DNA of 64,000 nt from Microbacterium galbinum. Its GTDB lineage: Bacteria > Actinomycetota > Actinomycetes > Actinomycetales > Microbacteriaceae. Every line of letters starts with the position of its first letter. Within the stretch, counting starts at the first letter, position 1. The stretch covers positions 2,170,001 to 2,234,000 of the forward strand of contig NZ_JAHWXM010000001.1 in the NCBI RefSeq assembly GCF_023091225.1, given 5' to 3'. The translations under genes and the position numbers were made by a program. Under the pieces are notes generated by a model. That model was not told the DNA's origin, made no database searches, and saw only the letters and a program-made list of their open reading frames with translations. Positions 16,301 to 24,341 of the stretch are shown piece after piece.

Positions 16301-18900
16301 GCGCCGGCCGTCCACCCGGTGGTGCATCCGGGGTTCGTGGGGAGCACCTCGGTGCGGCACGGATTCTGCGACGCCGAGTAGCTCAGCGCCATGTTGAAGG
16401 ATCGGAAGGTGACGGTGTTCAACGTTTCGGCGAACGTGCTGCCGCGGCCGTCGCCGACGTGCGGCAGGATGTCGTAGCCGACGATGCCCGAGAGCACGGT
16501 GTTTCCCGAGTTCACGAGCGTGACGCGGTAGGTGATGTCACTCGCGTCGGGATCGACGCCGACCACCACGTCGGGGTTCGACACCCACACGCAGTCGTCG
16601 TCGGTCACCACGCAGATCTCCTTCACGACGTCGAGACGTGCCACGCCGCTCACCGAGACGCTGATGGAGTTCGAGGCGAACGCCTCCGTGATGTTGCCGT
16701 CTCCGTCGACGTCCGTCGTGTCGACGACCTTTCCGCCCCATGTGGTGGTGTCCGGAGCGAACGCATTGCGCGAGTCTCCTGTCCAGACGTTCGCGACACT
16801 GCTCGTTCCGGCGGCGACCGCCGAGGTCGGGCTCGCCGAGACGCTCATCGTCGGCCAGGTCGCGTTGGCGCCGAACGTCGCCCCGGTCGGCCACGAGGCG
16901 ATGACCGCCTGACGCGTCACGCCCGCGATCGTCACGTTCTTGGAGGTGAAGCTCACTCCCGGCGGCACGGTTCCCGCGGCGAAGCTCGCCGAGTTCGGAG
17001 TGATGTTCCACCCGATCGGTGCGATGAAGACGTACTGCGGTGAGACCGTACGGTCGGCCGGAATATTGGCAGTGGCGCCGTTGACGCGGTACGTCACCTT
17101 GCCCCCGGGAACGACCTGTCCGCCGCCCTCGACCACCGGTGTGCCGACGAATCCCGCGCTGAAAGCGGGCGCCGCGGCGGCGACCTTCGGGGTTTCGCGG
17201 AAGATCACCGCTGCGGTCGAGGTCACCGGGATCGGGGAGATCTGCGGCTGATCGGGGTAGGTCATGGTCGCCGACGCAGCGTTGCGCCACGTGAACAGCG
17301 GGCTGCCCACCGGAAGGTCGTACCCGTAGTTGATGCGGAAGAGGGTTCCGGCCGTGCCGCTCGGAAGCAGGTTGGGGCCGGCCAGCGAACCGGAGGTCAC
17401 GGTGGCCGCGGTCAGCCACGAGCCCGCCGGGGCCGTGTAGGTGGTCGCGGTCGTGGTTCCCTGCGTCGTCGTCGTGCCGTCGGTGATTGTCCAGGCGATC
17501 GTCGGTGCGGTCGCGCCGCCCGAGGTCGTGATCCGCCGCACGCGCACGTCGGAGTTGCCCAGATCGTTGTCGACCACGGTCGCGATGCCGGCGACGTTGC
17601 CGCGGTTGTAGGTGTCGACCTGCCAGAAGCGGTCGGTGCGCGTCGCGAATGGCGCGACGGTCTGTCCCGGCGTGCAGACGCGGTTCCAGTCGTCGCGGCC
17701 GCTCGTCGGACAGACCAGTCCGGTCGTGTCCGGCGGAACGTTCACCCAGCGGGATCCGTTGATGTCCTGGTCGGCGTTGCCGATCTTCGTCTGCTCGGCG
17801 CGGCCGAACGGCTCGACCCGCACGACGTCGTGCCGGAACGAGGTGGTCGCCGTCTTCACGGTCTGCGCGTCGTCGAGGTAGGTCACACTGACATCGACGT
17901 TGTTGGTGACGGGAGCGATGAAGTCCGCTCCGTCCGCCGACTCGGGGAAGGCGCTCGCGGGATAGCGGACCGTTACGGTGCGCGGGTTGTATCCGTACCC
18001 CTGGGTCCAGCCGCCCACGGCGGCGACACCGAATCCACCGGCCGCGGTCGCGCCGGACTTCGTCCAGGTCACGGTGTGATTCGCCGCGTCGTAGACGCCG
18101 CCGTCCCCGGCGCTGACGAACTGCGCCTGGGCAGGCAGCCGATCCACCACGCTGTAACTCTCGCCGCAGAGCAGGTTGCCCGCGGCGGTCCAGCGACCGG
18201 AGCCGCGGTTGGTGAAGCACCCGTCCGACATCGCGACCGTGTAGGTCATGTCGGTGTCGGGGCGCACCGTCGCCGGACCGGTCTTCACGACGGTGGGCGT
18301 TGCGGGCAATGCGATCTGCCACGTGACCGGCGCTGCAGTGGCCGTGGCGGGTCCGACCGCGTTCGGCGAGGTGATCGTCGCCGAGTTGCTGATCTGGTAG
18401 CCGTTCGGGAAGTAGGCGGGAGCCGCGGCGCCGGGCGCGCTGGCATCGATGTCGCGCACGTACTGCACGAGGAACGTCGACGACGTCCCGGCCGCGACGG
18501 TGCCCAATCGCACGGTGACTCCGCCCGTCACCGTGTTGGCGATCGTCGCGCCACCGCCGGCGGGCGGTGTCCACGTCTCGTAGCGGTGGATGCGGAAGGT
18601 GCCGTAGGTCGGGTCGAGGGCGACCGCGGGCAGCGTGACCACGGTGTCGGTGCACTCCGCGACCGAGCAGGAGTATGCGATGCGGTATCCGAGACGGTTG
18701 TTCTGCTGTCCGTAGCCGGTCGCCGTCACTGCCTCGCCGGTAGTGGGATTCACCGGCGTGATCTCGATCGAGAGCACGGCGGGTCCCGCCGCGTACGCCG
18801 CGGGCGCGGCCACCAGCATCATGGTGACGGTGGCGAGCGTCGCCAGCATGGCGACGGCTGCTGTGCGCAGGCGCGAGGGCGCGCGAGATGGACCGGTCAT
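13339..18900 (-). CDS. Very large DUF11/DUF7507-repeat surface protein with LAxTG anchor (1853 aa)
   Basis: The signal peptide ends near APAAYAAGP (residue ~38). A ~1,200-residue beta-rich N-terminal region, partly built of DUF11-like domains, is followed by five tandem repeats of ~115 residues (~1235-1810). Each begins like ALTLVKSASP, ALSLVKSVAS, GLTIVKSATP, GLAIVKTADV or LSLSLEKVGT and contains FxVTNxGxVT and YxVTQxDxDxG signatures. The protein ends with LATTGG, a hydrophobic helix and SRRQGVRRG. ATG 18900 has AGGGGAG four bases upstream. It is the largest protein in the window, probably a stalk-like wall adhesin. A pair of TTCACCC direct repeats lies 106-123 bases upstream of the start. 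Confidence 0.9.
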   Translation of the reverse strand: MTGPSRAPSRLRTAAVAMLATLATVTMMLVAAPAAYAAGPAVLSIEITPVNPTTGEAVTATGYGQQNNRLGYRIAYSCSVAECTDTVVTLPAVALDPTYGTFRIHRYETWTPPAGGGATIANTVTGGVTVRLGTVAAGTSSTFLVQYVRDIDASAPGAAAPAYFPNGYQISNSATITSPNAVGPATATAAPVTWQIALPATPTVVKTGPATVRPDTDMTYTVAMSDGCFTNRGSGRWTAAGNLLCGESYSVVDRLPAQAQFVSAGDGGVYDAANHTVTWTKSGATAAGGFGVAAVGGWTQGYGYNPRTVTVRYPASAFPESADGADFIAPVTNNVDVSVTYLDDAQTVKTATTSFRHDVVRVEPFGRAEQTKIGNADQDINGSRWVNVPPDTTGLVCPTSGRDDWNRVCTPGQTVAPFATRTDRFWQVDTYNRGNVAGIATVVDNDLGNSDVRVRRITTSGGATAPTIAWTITDGTTTTQGTTTATTYTAPAGSWLTAATVTSGSLAGPNLLPSGTAGTLFRINYGYDLPVGSPLFTWRNAASATMTYPDQPQISPIPVTSTAAVIFRETPKVAAAAPAFSAGFVGTPVVEGGGQVVPGGKVTYRVNGATANIPADRTVSPQYVFIAPIGWNITPNSASFAAGTVPPGVSFTSKNVTIAGVTRQAVIASWPTGATFGANATWPTMSVSASPTSAVAAGTSSVANVWTGDSRNAFAPDTTTWGGKVVDTTDVDGDGNITEAFASNSISVSVSGVARLDVVKEICVVTDDDCVWVSNPDVVVGVDPDASDITYRVTLVNSGNTVLSGIVGYDILPHVGDGRGSTFAETLNTVTFRSFNMALSYSASQNPCRTEVLPTNPGCTTGWTAGAFGASAIRAQVSGNLAPGESSSFEFTANVVPGAPADAIACNSVAIDSASTLPTEPRPVCATTQEADLAVSVPDRLPLQAGRPGTVPFVVTNLGGSEAAPATVEIAVPAGIRITSLTPEGWVCDADDVAADGSVLGPVTLTCDPVTAEGASRMLALDEPNALDLPAVIPDDQLVGDDTCFGAEVSGLMSDPVDANNTTEACFVVAQGDALVGITKTDGVDTVAMGEEFTYTIDVANLLTGEAIADAVVTDTLPDTLAFVSASAGGVVTDQGEADADGLRPGGTVTWSIASLAPSGRLGDGDAATGAAGSTQQVTVTVRVVQAAETQDEIVNGVRVEAGDPALPGVILAADDSDTDDLIRSAALTLVKSASPTIVDGVGDEVAYSFEVTNSGDVTVTDVQIDETAFSGTGTAPVVTCPAEAGELAPGDVVTCSAAYEVTQADLDAGAITNMAIASASAPAGVDGPESEPSSATVDVTAAPALSLVKSVASDPIQAAGDEVSYVFTVTNDGNVTLEGIEIEETAFTGSGEDVVANCAEGSLAPGDSVDCTATYAVTQADVNNGRIDNTAVAHATTPADDVVSSDPSSAPVIIDAAPGLTIVKSATPTDLAVDEEVTYSFVVTNTGNVTLQSVAVVEGEFTGSGDLSAVDCGDVSRTLDPDDQLICEATYVITQDDVDAGSLSNTATATGTGPGGPIASDPSREDLSFERVPGLAIVKTADVEGIEAAGQEIEYRFRVTNTGNVTVSGIEVEEGAFSGTGELSEIGCETGSLLPGQYVDCVAAYEVTQDDVDAGGITNTASATASVLGDATVDADPSTSELPFIGVLSLSLEKVGTPIDVDGDDRMTVNDRIRWTFTVTNPSAATLSGLEVSDPMAGAIECEADVLAPGETVACAAIEEYQVTAAQAAAGEVVNVATATATGVGDARADAEATASVTIVEVAPAAPSPAGPSGPLATTGGDPRAWTLLALLVMLAGAGLVVVSRRQGVRRG

Positions 18901-19005
18901 TGAACTCCCCTTCAGAAACCGCAGGGCGACGCAGAGGTCGCGAGGACAGAGCCTCATCTGCATGTTGTCGTCTGAAGGGTCGCCGAGCCGCTGCGAAGGC
19001 GAAAC

Positions 19006-19023
19006 TTCACCCTCGCTTCACCC
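19006..19023. promoter_or_regulatory. PHO-box-like direct repeat upstream of the 1853-aa adhesin gene
   Basis: TTCACCC at 19006-19012 and 19017-19023, an 11-bp period. Two 11-bp direct units with a GTTCACC-like core are the known layout of the actinobacterial PhoP binding site. The site also lies just downstream of the gene at 19086-22574. Confidence 0.45.
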
Positions 19024-19031
19024 GCCCCGGT

Positions 19032-19062
19032 GCGGGACACCACGTCTCTCGTGGTGTCCCGC
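19032..19062 (-). terminator. Stem-loop terminator after the 1162-aa pilin/adhesin gene
   Basis: Perfect 13-bp inverted repeat GCGGGACACCACG / CGTGGTGTCCCGC with a 5-base loop, 23 bases past the stop codon. Confidence 0.85.
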
Positions 19063-19085
19063 GCCGGACTCGATGTTTCCGCGGA

Positions 19086-22000
19086 TCAGGCCGCGCGGCG
19101 TCGGCGTACGGCGAACGTGACGGCACCTCCCGAGATCAGCAGCAGCGCGATTCCGGCGAGCGCGAGCGGCAGGTCGCCGCCCGTCGTGGCGAGCGCGTTG
19201 ACGCCCGGGGTGCCCGGCCGCGCCGGGTCGACCGGGCTCTCTCCCGGCTCCTCGGCGCCTGCACCCGGGGTGCCCGGCGTCGGTTCGGTCGGCGCTTCGC
19301 GCACGATCACGCCGGCATCCCAGGTCGGGTCGACGCCCTCGGTGGCCCGCACGTCGTTCCATTCGTAATCGCGCGAGAGGTGGACGTTGTCCGGCCCGAG
19401 CACGATCGTCTGCGTCATGCCGGTCGTGGTGTCGGCATCCGAGTCCACGGTGTCGTCCGCCCCGGCATCCGCCTGCGTGAAGACGTACGTCTTCTTCTGG
19501 TCCGCGGTCAGGGTGAACTTCACGCGATACTCCCCGGCCGGCAGTTCGTCGAACAGGTAACGCCCGCGCTCGTCGGTCGTCGTGGTCGCAATGACCTCGC
19601 CGTCCTGGATGAGCTCGACGGTCACGCCGGGCAGAACCTGCTCGTCGTCGTCCTGTCGGCCGTCCTTGTTCGCGTCGATCCACGTGACGTCGCCGATCGC
19701 GTACGTCTTCTCGGGCTCGGGCGTCGTGCCCGGGGTGTTGTAGAGCACCACGTCGTCCGAGACCCCGTTCGCCGCGACGGCGATGCGAGTGAGCTCGGTC
19801 GCCAGCTGGTACCCGGCGGGCGCGACGTCCTCGCGCAGCCAGAACGTTCCGGCGCTCTTCACGGTCGGCGTCGTGCCCTCGGCCGTGACGATCTTGCCGT
19901 CGACCACGCGCAGGTCGCTCAGCACGACCGTCTGCTGGTCGTCGGCCAGCACCGAGAAGCGGGCGCCCGCGTCGGTGATCAGCTTCGCGGCATCCGTGCT
20001 GTCGCGCTTGAGCAGGTTCAGCGGGTAGTCGTTCGTCGGCGTGATCGTGGCGCCGACGGCGCCGATCATGTTGGTGATGCCGACGTTCGCCTGGTAGTCG
20101 ACGACGCGCACCTTGAAGAACAGGGCCAGCGTCTCACCGCTCACGAGGCGTCCGCGCTCGAGCGTGACCGTGTCGGTCGACGCATCGTACGCAGCCGTGA
20201 TGTTCGTGCCCGGCACCGTGCAGGTGGCACCGCCGGTCGTCGTGCCCGAGGTCACGTCACCCGGTGCGACCCATCCCAGGAACTCCACGCCCGCGGGCAG
20301 CACGTCGACGACGTCCTCGACCATGTGGGTGAAGGTGCCGTGCGGCAGGAGCTCGACGCGGTAGATGAAGTCGGTCTGCGTCAGGGCGCCCTCGGCATCC
20401 ATCTCGACCCGCAGGCTTCCGGTGAAGGCGTCGTTCGCGGCGTCGTAAACGCGCTTGCGCACCTCCATCTCGTTGCCGAAGCTGGTCGCCGTCGTGCGCG
20501 AGGTCGAGGTGTAGACGATCTCCTGACCTCCCCCCTCGTAGCGTGCCGAGTTGTCGACCTCGATGGTCTGCTTCCCCTGCAGCACCTGCGTGGGCAGGTC
20601 GACCGTGATCGTCCAGCTCTTGGTGAACGGCGCGGCAGCGGCTCCCCACGCGGCGTCCTTGGGGAACGCGTCGTTCGGGGCGATGACCAGCGTGCCGTCC
20701 TCGGCGATCGTCACGTCGAACGTGTCGCCGTCGAGCGGGTAGTTGTAGTCGTAGGCGCCGGTGATCGACTCCTTGATCGCGGGGAGCGTCGCCGCGGTCA
20801 CGTCGAAGATCGAGTGATCGATCTCGTCGACGATGCGCGAGGTCGCGGCGTCTCCGACGTTCTCACCGATGCGGAACGTGTACGGGATCGTCGTCGACGT
20901 GCCGCCGGTGACCGAGACGGTTCCGCCCGGGGCGGTCTTCGAGAACCGGCCCGGGTCGTCGACGCCGCCCGAGGTGTCCTTCGGGACGGTGATCGTCGTC
21001 GAGGCCGACTTCGACTCGTACTTGCCGTCGTCGTACACGAAGTACGCGTCGTTCGACACGCGGTACTGGGTCGCGTACTGGTTGTCGCTGCTCGCCTGCT
21101 GCGGCAGAGCGGTGATCGTGGCGGCGGCCGAGAGGCGGTACTCCCTGGTGACGTCCTTGCCGATGTTCACGAAGAGGTTCTTGCCGTCGACGACGTAGGT
21201 GCCCCGGTACTCGTCGGCGGCGATCGTCTTCTCGACGTCGCTCGTGATGCCCGTGGCGGGGCGGAGTGCGACGGCGGTGCCGTCCTGATCGATCGCGGTG
21301 AGGAAGCCGGCGGCATCCGTCTTCCACGACGTCTGAGCCGGCAGTGTGTCACGGATGACGACGTTGCGCGTCAGCGCGAACGGGCCGTCGGCGAAGTCGG
21401 CGAAGACGCGCAGGTCGGCGCGCAGCGTGTAGGTCGCGTCGATCGCCGTCTCGAGGGTCGCGCCGGCGGCGAGCTGCTTCTGCAGCTGTACGGCGGTCGG
21501 GTCGACGGTCTTGCCGAAGGCGGCGCCCGTTCCCGGCCGGTCCTGGCCCTTGACCGAACCGCGGATGGCGGTGCCGGCGCTGTGCTTCGTGCCGTTCACG
21601 TCGACCTGGTTGGTGACGGTGACGGAGTAGGAACCGCCGTTGATCTTGTCGACGGCGTCGTACGCGCGCTGCAGGTCGGCGCGCACGGCCTCGAGGGCAG
21701 CGGCGTCGGCGATGGTCGCCCGATAGGTGAAGGTGTAGATCGAGTTCGCCTCGGCACGGAAGGTGTGGGCGAAGCTCGTGCCCGAGATCGCGGGCAGATC
21801 GGTGAGCGCGGTGGTGACCGGGTTCAGGTCGTTCGCGTCGCGCACGACCTTGGTGCCGGCGAGCGACCCCTCGACGAAGGCGAGGTGGGCGCCGAGGGTG
21901 TCGGTCACCGTGATGTCGCGCGCCTCCCTGCTCGACACGGTGACCGTGTACGGCAGGGCGATGTCGAGCGCGCTCGGGTCGATCACGACGCGACCGTCGA

Positions 22001-22574
22001 CGACCGTGTGCGGAATGTTCACGCCGCCGACCGACTTGTTCGACGATGTGCCCGTCGACTGCGGCGACTCGCCGGGTTCGGTGATGATCACCTTCTGGGT
22101 CGTGGGGGTGCCGTCGACGTTCCAGACCAGGTCGCGGACCTCGGACCGCTGCACCTTCTCGACCGTGAACGAGAGATCGAGAACACCCTGGTTCACATCG
22201 GCCGGGAACGGATCGTTGAACGTCACGACGAGCTCGCCGGCGGCGTTGACCGCGAGGGAGTGAACGGCGGTGTTGCCGTCGGGAACGGTGAGAGCCGCAT
22301 CGGGGATCGTGATCCCCGACGGCAGGCCGATCGCGACGACGGCGCCGTCGTCCATGCTGCCGTAGCCGAGCTGGAAGGCGTAGGTTCCACCCTCCGTCAG
22401 CACGGGCATGCCGTTATGTCCGCTTCCGGTGTCGACCGGGAAGACCGTGACCGTGCCACCCGCGGCGAGCGCCGGAGCGCTCAGCCCGCCGATGGACATG
22501 AGGGCGACGAGGATACCCGCCAGCCAGTGAACGAATGTGCGCGCGCGGGATCGCCGCGCGATGTGCTCAGACAT
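19086..22574 (-). CDS. SpaA/SdrD-B-type pilin-like adhesin with LAxTG anchor (1162 aa)
   Basis: The signal peptide ends near SAPALAAGG (residue ~38). Several long beta-rich domains follow (~40-825). A SpaA-like domain (~830-930) has the expected Lys start LLKRDSTDAAKLITDAGARF and closes with WLREDVAPAGYQL, an E-box-like pattern that in pilins supports an intramolecular Lys-Asn bond. An SdrD-B-like domain comes next (~945-1075; IGDVTWIDANKDGRQDDDE, GVTVELIQDG, GRYLFDELPAGEYRV). A Pro-rich linker precedes LATTGG, a membrane helix and RRRRAA. GGAG lies upstream of the ATG. Likely an adhesin or pilus subunit; no class C (pilus) sortase is nearby. Confidence 0.9.
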   Translation of the reverse strand: MSEHIARRSRARTFVHWLAGILVALMSIGGLSAPALAAGGTVTVFPVDTGSGHNGMPVLTEGGTYAFQLGYGSMDDGAVVAIGLPSGITIPDAALTVPDGNTAVHSLAVNAAGELVVTFNDPFPADVNQGVLDLSFTVEKVQRSEVRDLVWNVDGTPTTQKVIITEPGESPQSTGTSSNKSVGGVNIPHTVVDGRVVIDPSALDIALPYTVTVSSREARDITVTDTLGAHLAFVEGSLAGTKVVRDANDLNPVTTALTDLPAISGTSFAHTFRAEANSIYTFTYRATIADAAALEAVRADLQRAYDAVDKINGGSYSVTVTNQVDVNGTKHSAGTAIRGSVKGQDRPGTGAAFGKTVDPTAVQLQKQLAAGATLETAIDATYTLRADLRVFADFADGPFALTRNVVIRDTLPAQTSWKTDAAGFLTAIDQDGTAVALRPATGITSDVEKTIAADEYRGTYVVDGKNLFVNIGKDVTREYRLSAAATITALPQQASSDNQYATQYRVSNDAYFVYDDGKYESKSASTTITVPKDTSGGVDDPGRFSKTAPGGTVSVTGGTSTTIPYTFRIGENVGDAATSRIVDEIDHSIFDVTAATLPAIKESITGAYDYNYPLDGDTFDVTIAEDGTLVIAPNDAFPKDAAWGAAAAPFTKSWTITVDLPTQVLQGKQTIEVDNSARYEGGGQEIVYTSTSRTTATSFGNEMEVRKRVYDAANDAFTGSLRVEMDAEGALTQTDFIYRVELLPHGTFTHMVEDVVDVLPAGVEFLGWVAPGDVTSGTTTGGATCTVPGTNITAAYDASTDTVTLERGRLVSGETLALFFKVRVVDYQANVGITNMIGAVGATITPTNDYPLNLLKRDSTDAAKLITDAGARFSVLADDQQTVVLSDLRVVDGKIVTAEGTTPTVKSAGTFWLREDVAPAGYQLATELTRIAVAANGVSDDVVLYNTPGTTPEPEKTYAIGDVTWIDANKDGRQDDDEQVLPGVTVELIQDGEVIATTTTDERGRYLFDELPAGEYRVKFTLTADQKKTYVFTQADAGADDTVDSDADTTTGMTQTIVLGPDNVHLSRDYEWNDVRATEGVDPTWDAGVIVREAPTEPTPGTPGAGAEEPGESPVDPARPGTPGVNALATTGGDLPLALAGIALLLISGGAVTFAVRRRRAA

Positions 22575-22631
22575 CGATTACTCCAGAACAGATGAGGGGG
22601 CGCGTCAATGGGGGGACGCACCCCTGCGTCG

Positions 22632-22647
22632 GTACCGATTCCGGTAC
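22632..22647. promoter_or_regulatory. 16-bp inverted repeat A upstream of the 1162-aa adhesin
   Basis: GTACCGATTCCGGTAC: 6-bp arms around ATTC. It shares a core with the repeat at 22729-22744, so both are probably bound by one dimeric regulator. Confidence 0.5.
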
Positions 22648-22728
22648 TCGTCGAACGCCGCGGCCTCGGGAACCGGGCGTTCACGCACGGGTCCGAAGAC
22701 CCCTGCACTGGAGAGACGGGGAAGAAGG

Positions 22729-22744
22729 GCTCCGATTACGGAGC
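22729..22744. promoter_or_regulatory. 16-bp inverted repeat B upstream of the 1162-aa adhesin
   Basis: GCTCCGATTACGGAGC: 6-bp arms around ATTA, 97 bp from repeat A and five bases from the 11-bp direct repeat at 22750. Confidence 0.5.
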
Positions 22745-22749
22745 GCGGT

Positions 22750-22767
22750 GGGTGAACCGGGGGTGAA
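22750..22767. promoter_or_regulatory. PHO-box-like direct repeat upstream of the 1162-aa adhesin
   Basis: GGGTGAA at 22750 and 22761 (TTCACCC on the minus strand), 11-bp period, the same unit and spacing as at 19006-19023 but in the opposite orientation relative to its gene. Confidence 0.45.
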
Positions 22768-22850
22768 GTTCACGGATTGGAACGAGATCGTCGCAGGACG
22801 AACGCAGGGACGGGCACCGGCCCATCCGCGCGTTCACCCTGCGGGATCCC

Positions 22851-24272
22851 TCAGCCGACGACGACCTGAGGTTCTGACACGGCCTTCAAGCCTTCGATAC
22901 CGAACTCGCGCCCGTAGCCCGAGTGCTTGGCTCCACCGAACGGGACCATCGGATGCAGACCGCCGTGCGAATTGATCCAGACGGTGCCGGCCTGGAGGCG
23001 ACCGGCGACCTCCTGCGCCGCCGCACGATCGCGCGACCAGACCGAGGCGCCGAGCCCGAACTCCGACTCGTTCGCGAGGGCGACGACGCCATCGATGTCC
23101 GAGTAGCGGATGACGGGCAGAGCGGGCCCGAACTGCTCCTCGACCACCAGGGGGTTATGGGGGTCGATATCGGCGATGATCGTCGTCGGGTAGAAGTGCC
23201 CGGCGGCTGCGGGATCCGGTTCGCCACCGAGCACGATGCGGGCACCGGAATCGCGCGCGGCGCTGACCAGCCGCGCCACCGTCTCGTACTGCTTGCGATT
23301 CTGCAGAGGGCCGAGAAGATTGCCTGTGTCGAGCCCAACACCCATCGGCACGGCAGCCGCGAAGGCCGCGAGGTGCGAGACGACGTCGTCGTACACATCG
23401 TCATGGACGTAGAGCCGCTTGAGCGCGGCACATGTCTGCCCCGTGTTGATGAACGCACCCCAAAAGAGGCCCTCGGCGATCGCGGCCGGATCGACATCCG
23501 GAAGCACGATGCCCGCGTCGTTGCCACCGAGCTCGAGGGTGAGCCGGGTGACGTTGCCCGCGCTCGCCTCGATGATCTGCTTGCCCACCTCGGTCGACCC
23601 CGTGAACATGATCTTGCCCACGCTCGGGTGCGCCGCCAGCGCCTGACCGATCGTTCGCCCGGAGCCCGTCACCGTGATGAGGACGCCCTCCGGAAGGACG
23701 ATGTTGAGGATGGCGGCGATGGCGAGGCCCGACAGATCGGTCGACTGCGCCGGTTTGGCGACCACCGTGTTCCCCATCCGCAGGGCGGGCGCGATCTGCC
23801 AGATCGCGATCATCATCGGCCAGTTCCATGGCGTGATCGCACCCACGACGCCGATCGGTCGGTAGTGCATCTCGGCGAAGGTCGATTCGTCGTCGACCAC
23901 GACCTCATGCGGGAGCGGCGTGTCGGCCGTCGCCCGCAGCCAGGCGACGCATCCGCCGACCTCGAACCGCGCGTTTAACCCTTCCAGCGGCTTTCCCTGC
24001 TCTCGGGAGAGCAGCTCGGCGAGCGGCTCCGCCCAGCGCTCCACGGCATCTGCCGCATCGTGCAGGTAGGCCCGCCGCGCATCGTCGGAGAGCGCCGCCC
24101 AGCGCGGCTGAGCGGCGTGCGCCCGTTCCACGGCGCGCTCGAGCGCCGATTCGTCCTCGACGGGAGCGCGACCGATGAGCGCGCCCGTCGCCGGATCGAA
24201 CACATCATGCGCAGCACCGTCATGAGCCTGGATGCGGGAGAGAAGTGCGTCGTACGTGATCGTTTCTGGCAT
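22851..24272 (-). CDS. NAD(P)-dependent aldehyde dehydrogenase (473 aa)
   Basis: Oxidises an aldehyde to the carboxylic acid. Family residues are in place: N150 (ITPWN), K173 (VVAKP), E247 (LTLELGG) and the nucleophile C281 (GQTCAALKR). Length is typical. It is the last gene of the leftward catabolic operon, 69 bases after the Ntn-hydrolase gene, with AGGAACGG upstream of the ATG. Context suggests it removes the aldehyde made by an amine oxidase such as the flavoprotein at 34729-35943 (inference). The true substrate cannot be read from sequence. Confidence 0.92.
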   Translation of the reverse strand: MPETITYDALLSRIQAHDGAAHDVFDPATGALIGRAPVEDESALERAVERAHAAQPRWAALSDDARRAYLHDAADAVERWAEPLAELLSREQGKPLEGLNARFEVGGCVAWLRATADTPLPHEVVVDDESTFAEMHYRPIGVVGAITPWNWPMMIAIWQIAPALRMGNTVVAKPAQSTDLSGLAIAAILNIVLPEGVLITVTGSGRTIGQALAAHPSVGKIMFTGSTEVGKQIIEASAGNVTRLTLELGGNDAGIVLPDVDPAAIAEGLFWGAFINTGQTCAALKRLYVHDDVYDDVVSHLAAFAAAVPMGVGLDTGNLLGPLQNRKQYETVARLVSAARDSGARIVLGGEPDPAAAGHFYPTTIIADIDPHNPLVVEEQFGPALPVIRYSDIDGVVALANESEFGLGASVWSRDRAAAQEVAGRLQAGTVWINSHGGLHPMVPFGGAKHSGYGREFGIEGLKAVSEPQVVVG

Positions 24273-24341
24273 GGTTTTCCGTTCCTGTGCTTTCGGCGTC
24301 GTCGCCGAGATCGAAGGGATGTAGTGAGATGGGAGTCGCGG

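Noticed and set aside
13273..22595. Long plus-strand frames (13273-17043, 17830-18903, 18888-22595)
   Set aside because: They are antisense to the 1853-aa and 1162-aa adhesin genes and rich in Arg, with no recognisable motif or ribosome binding site.
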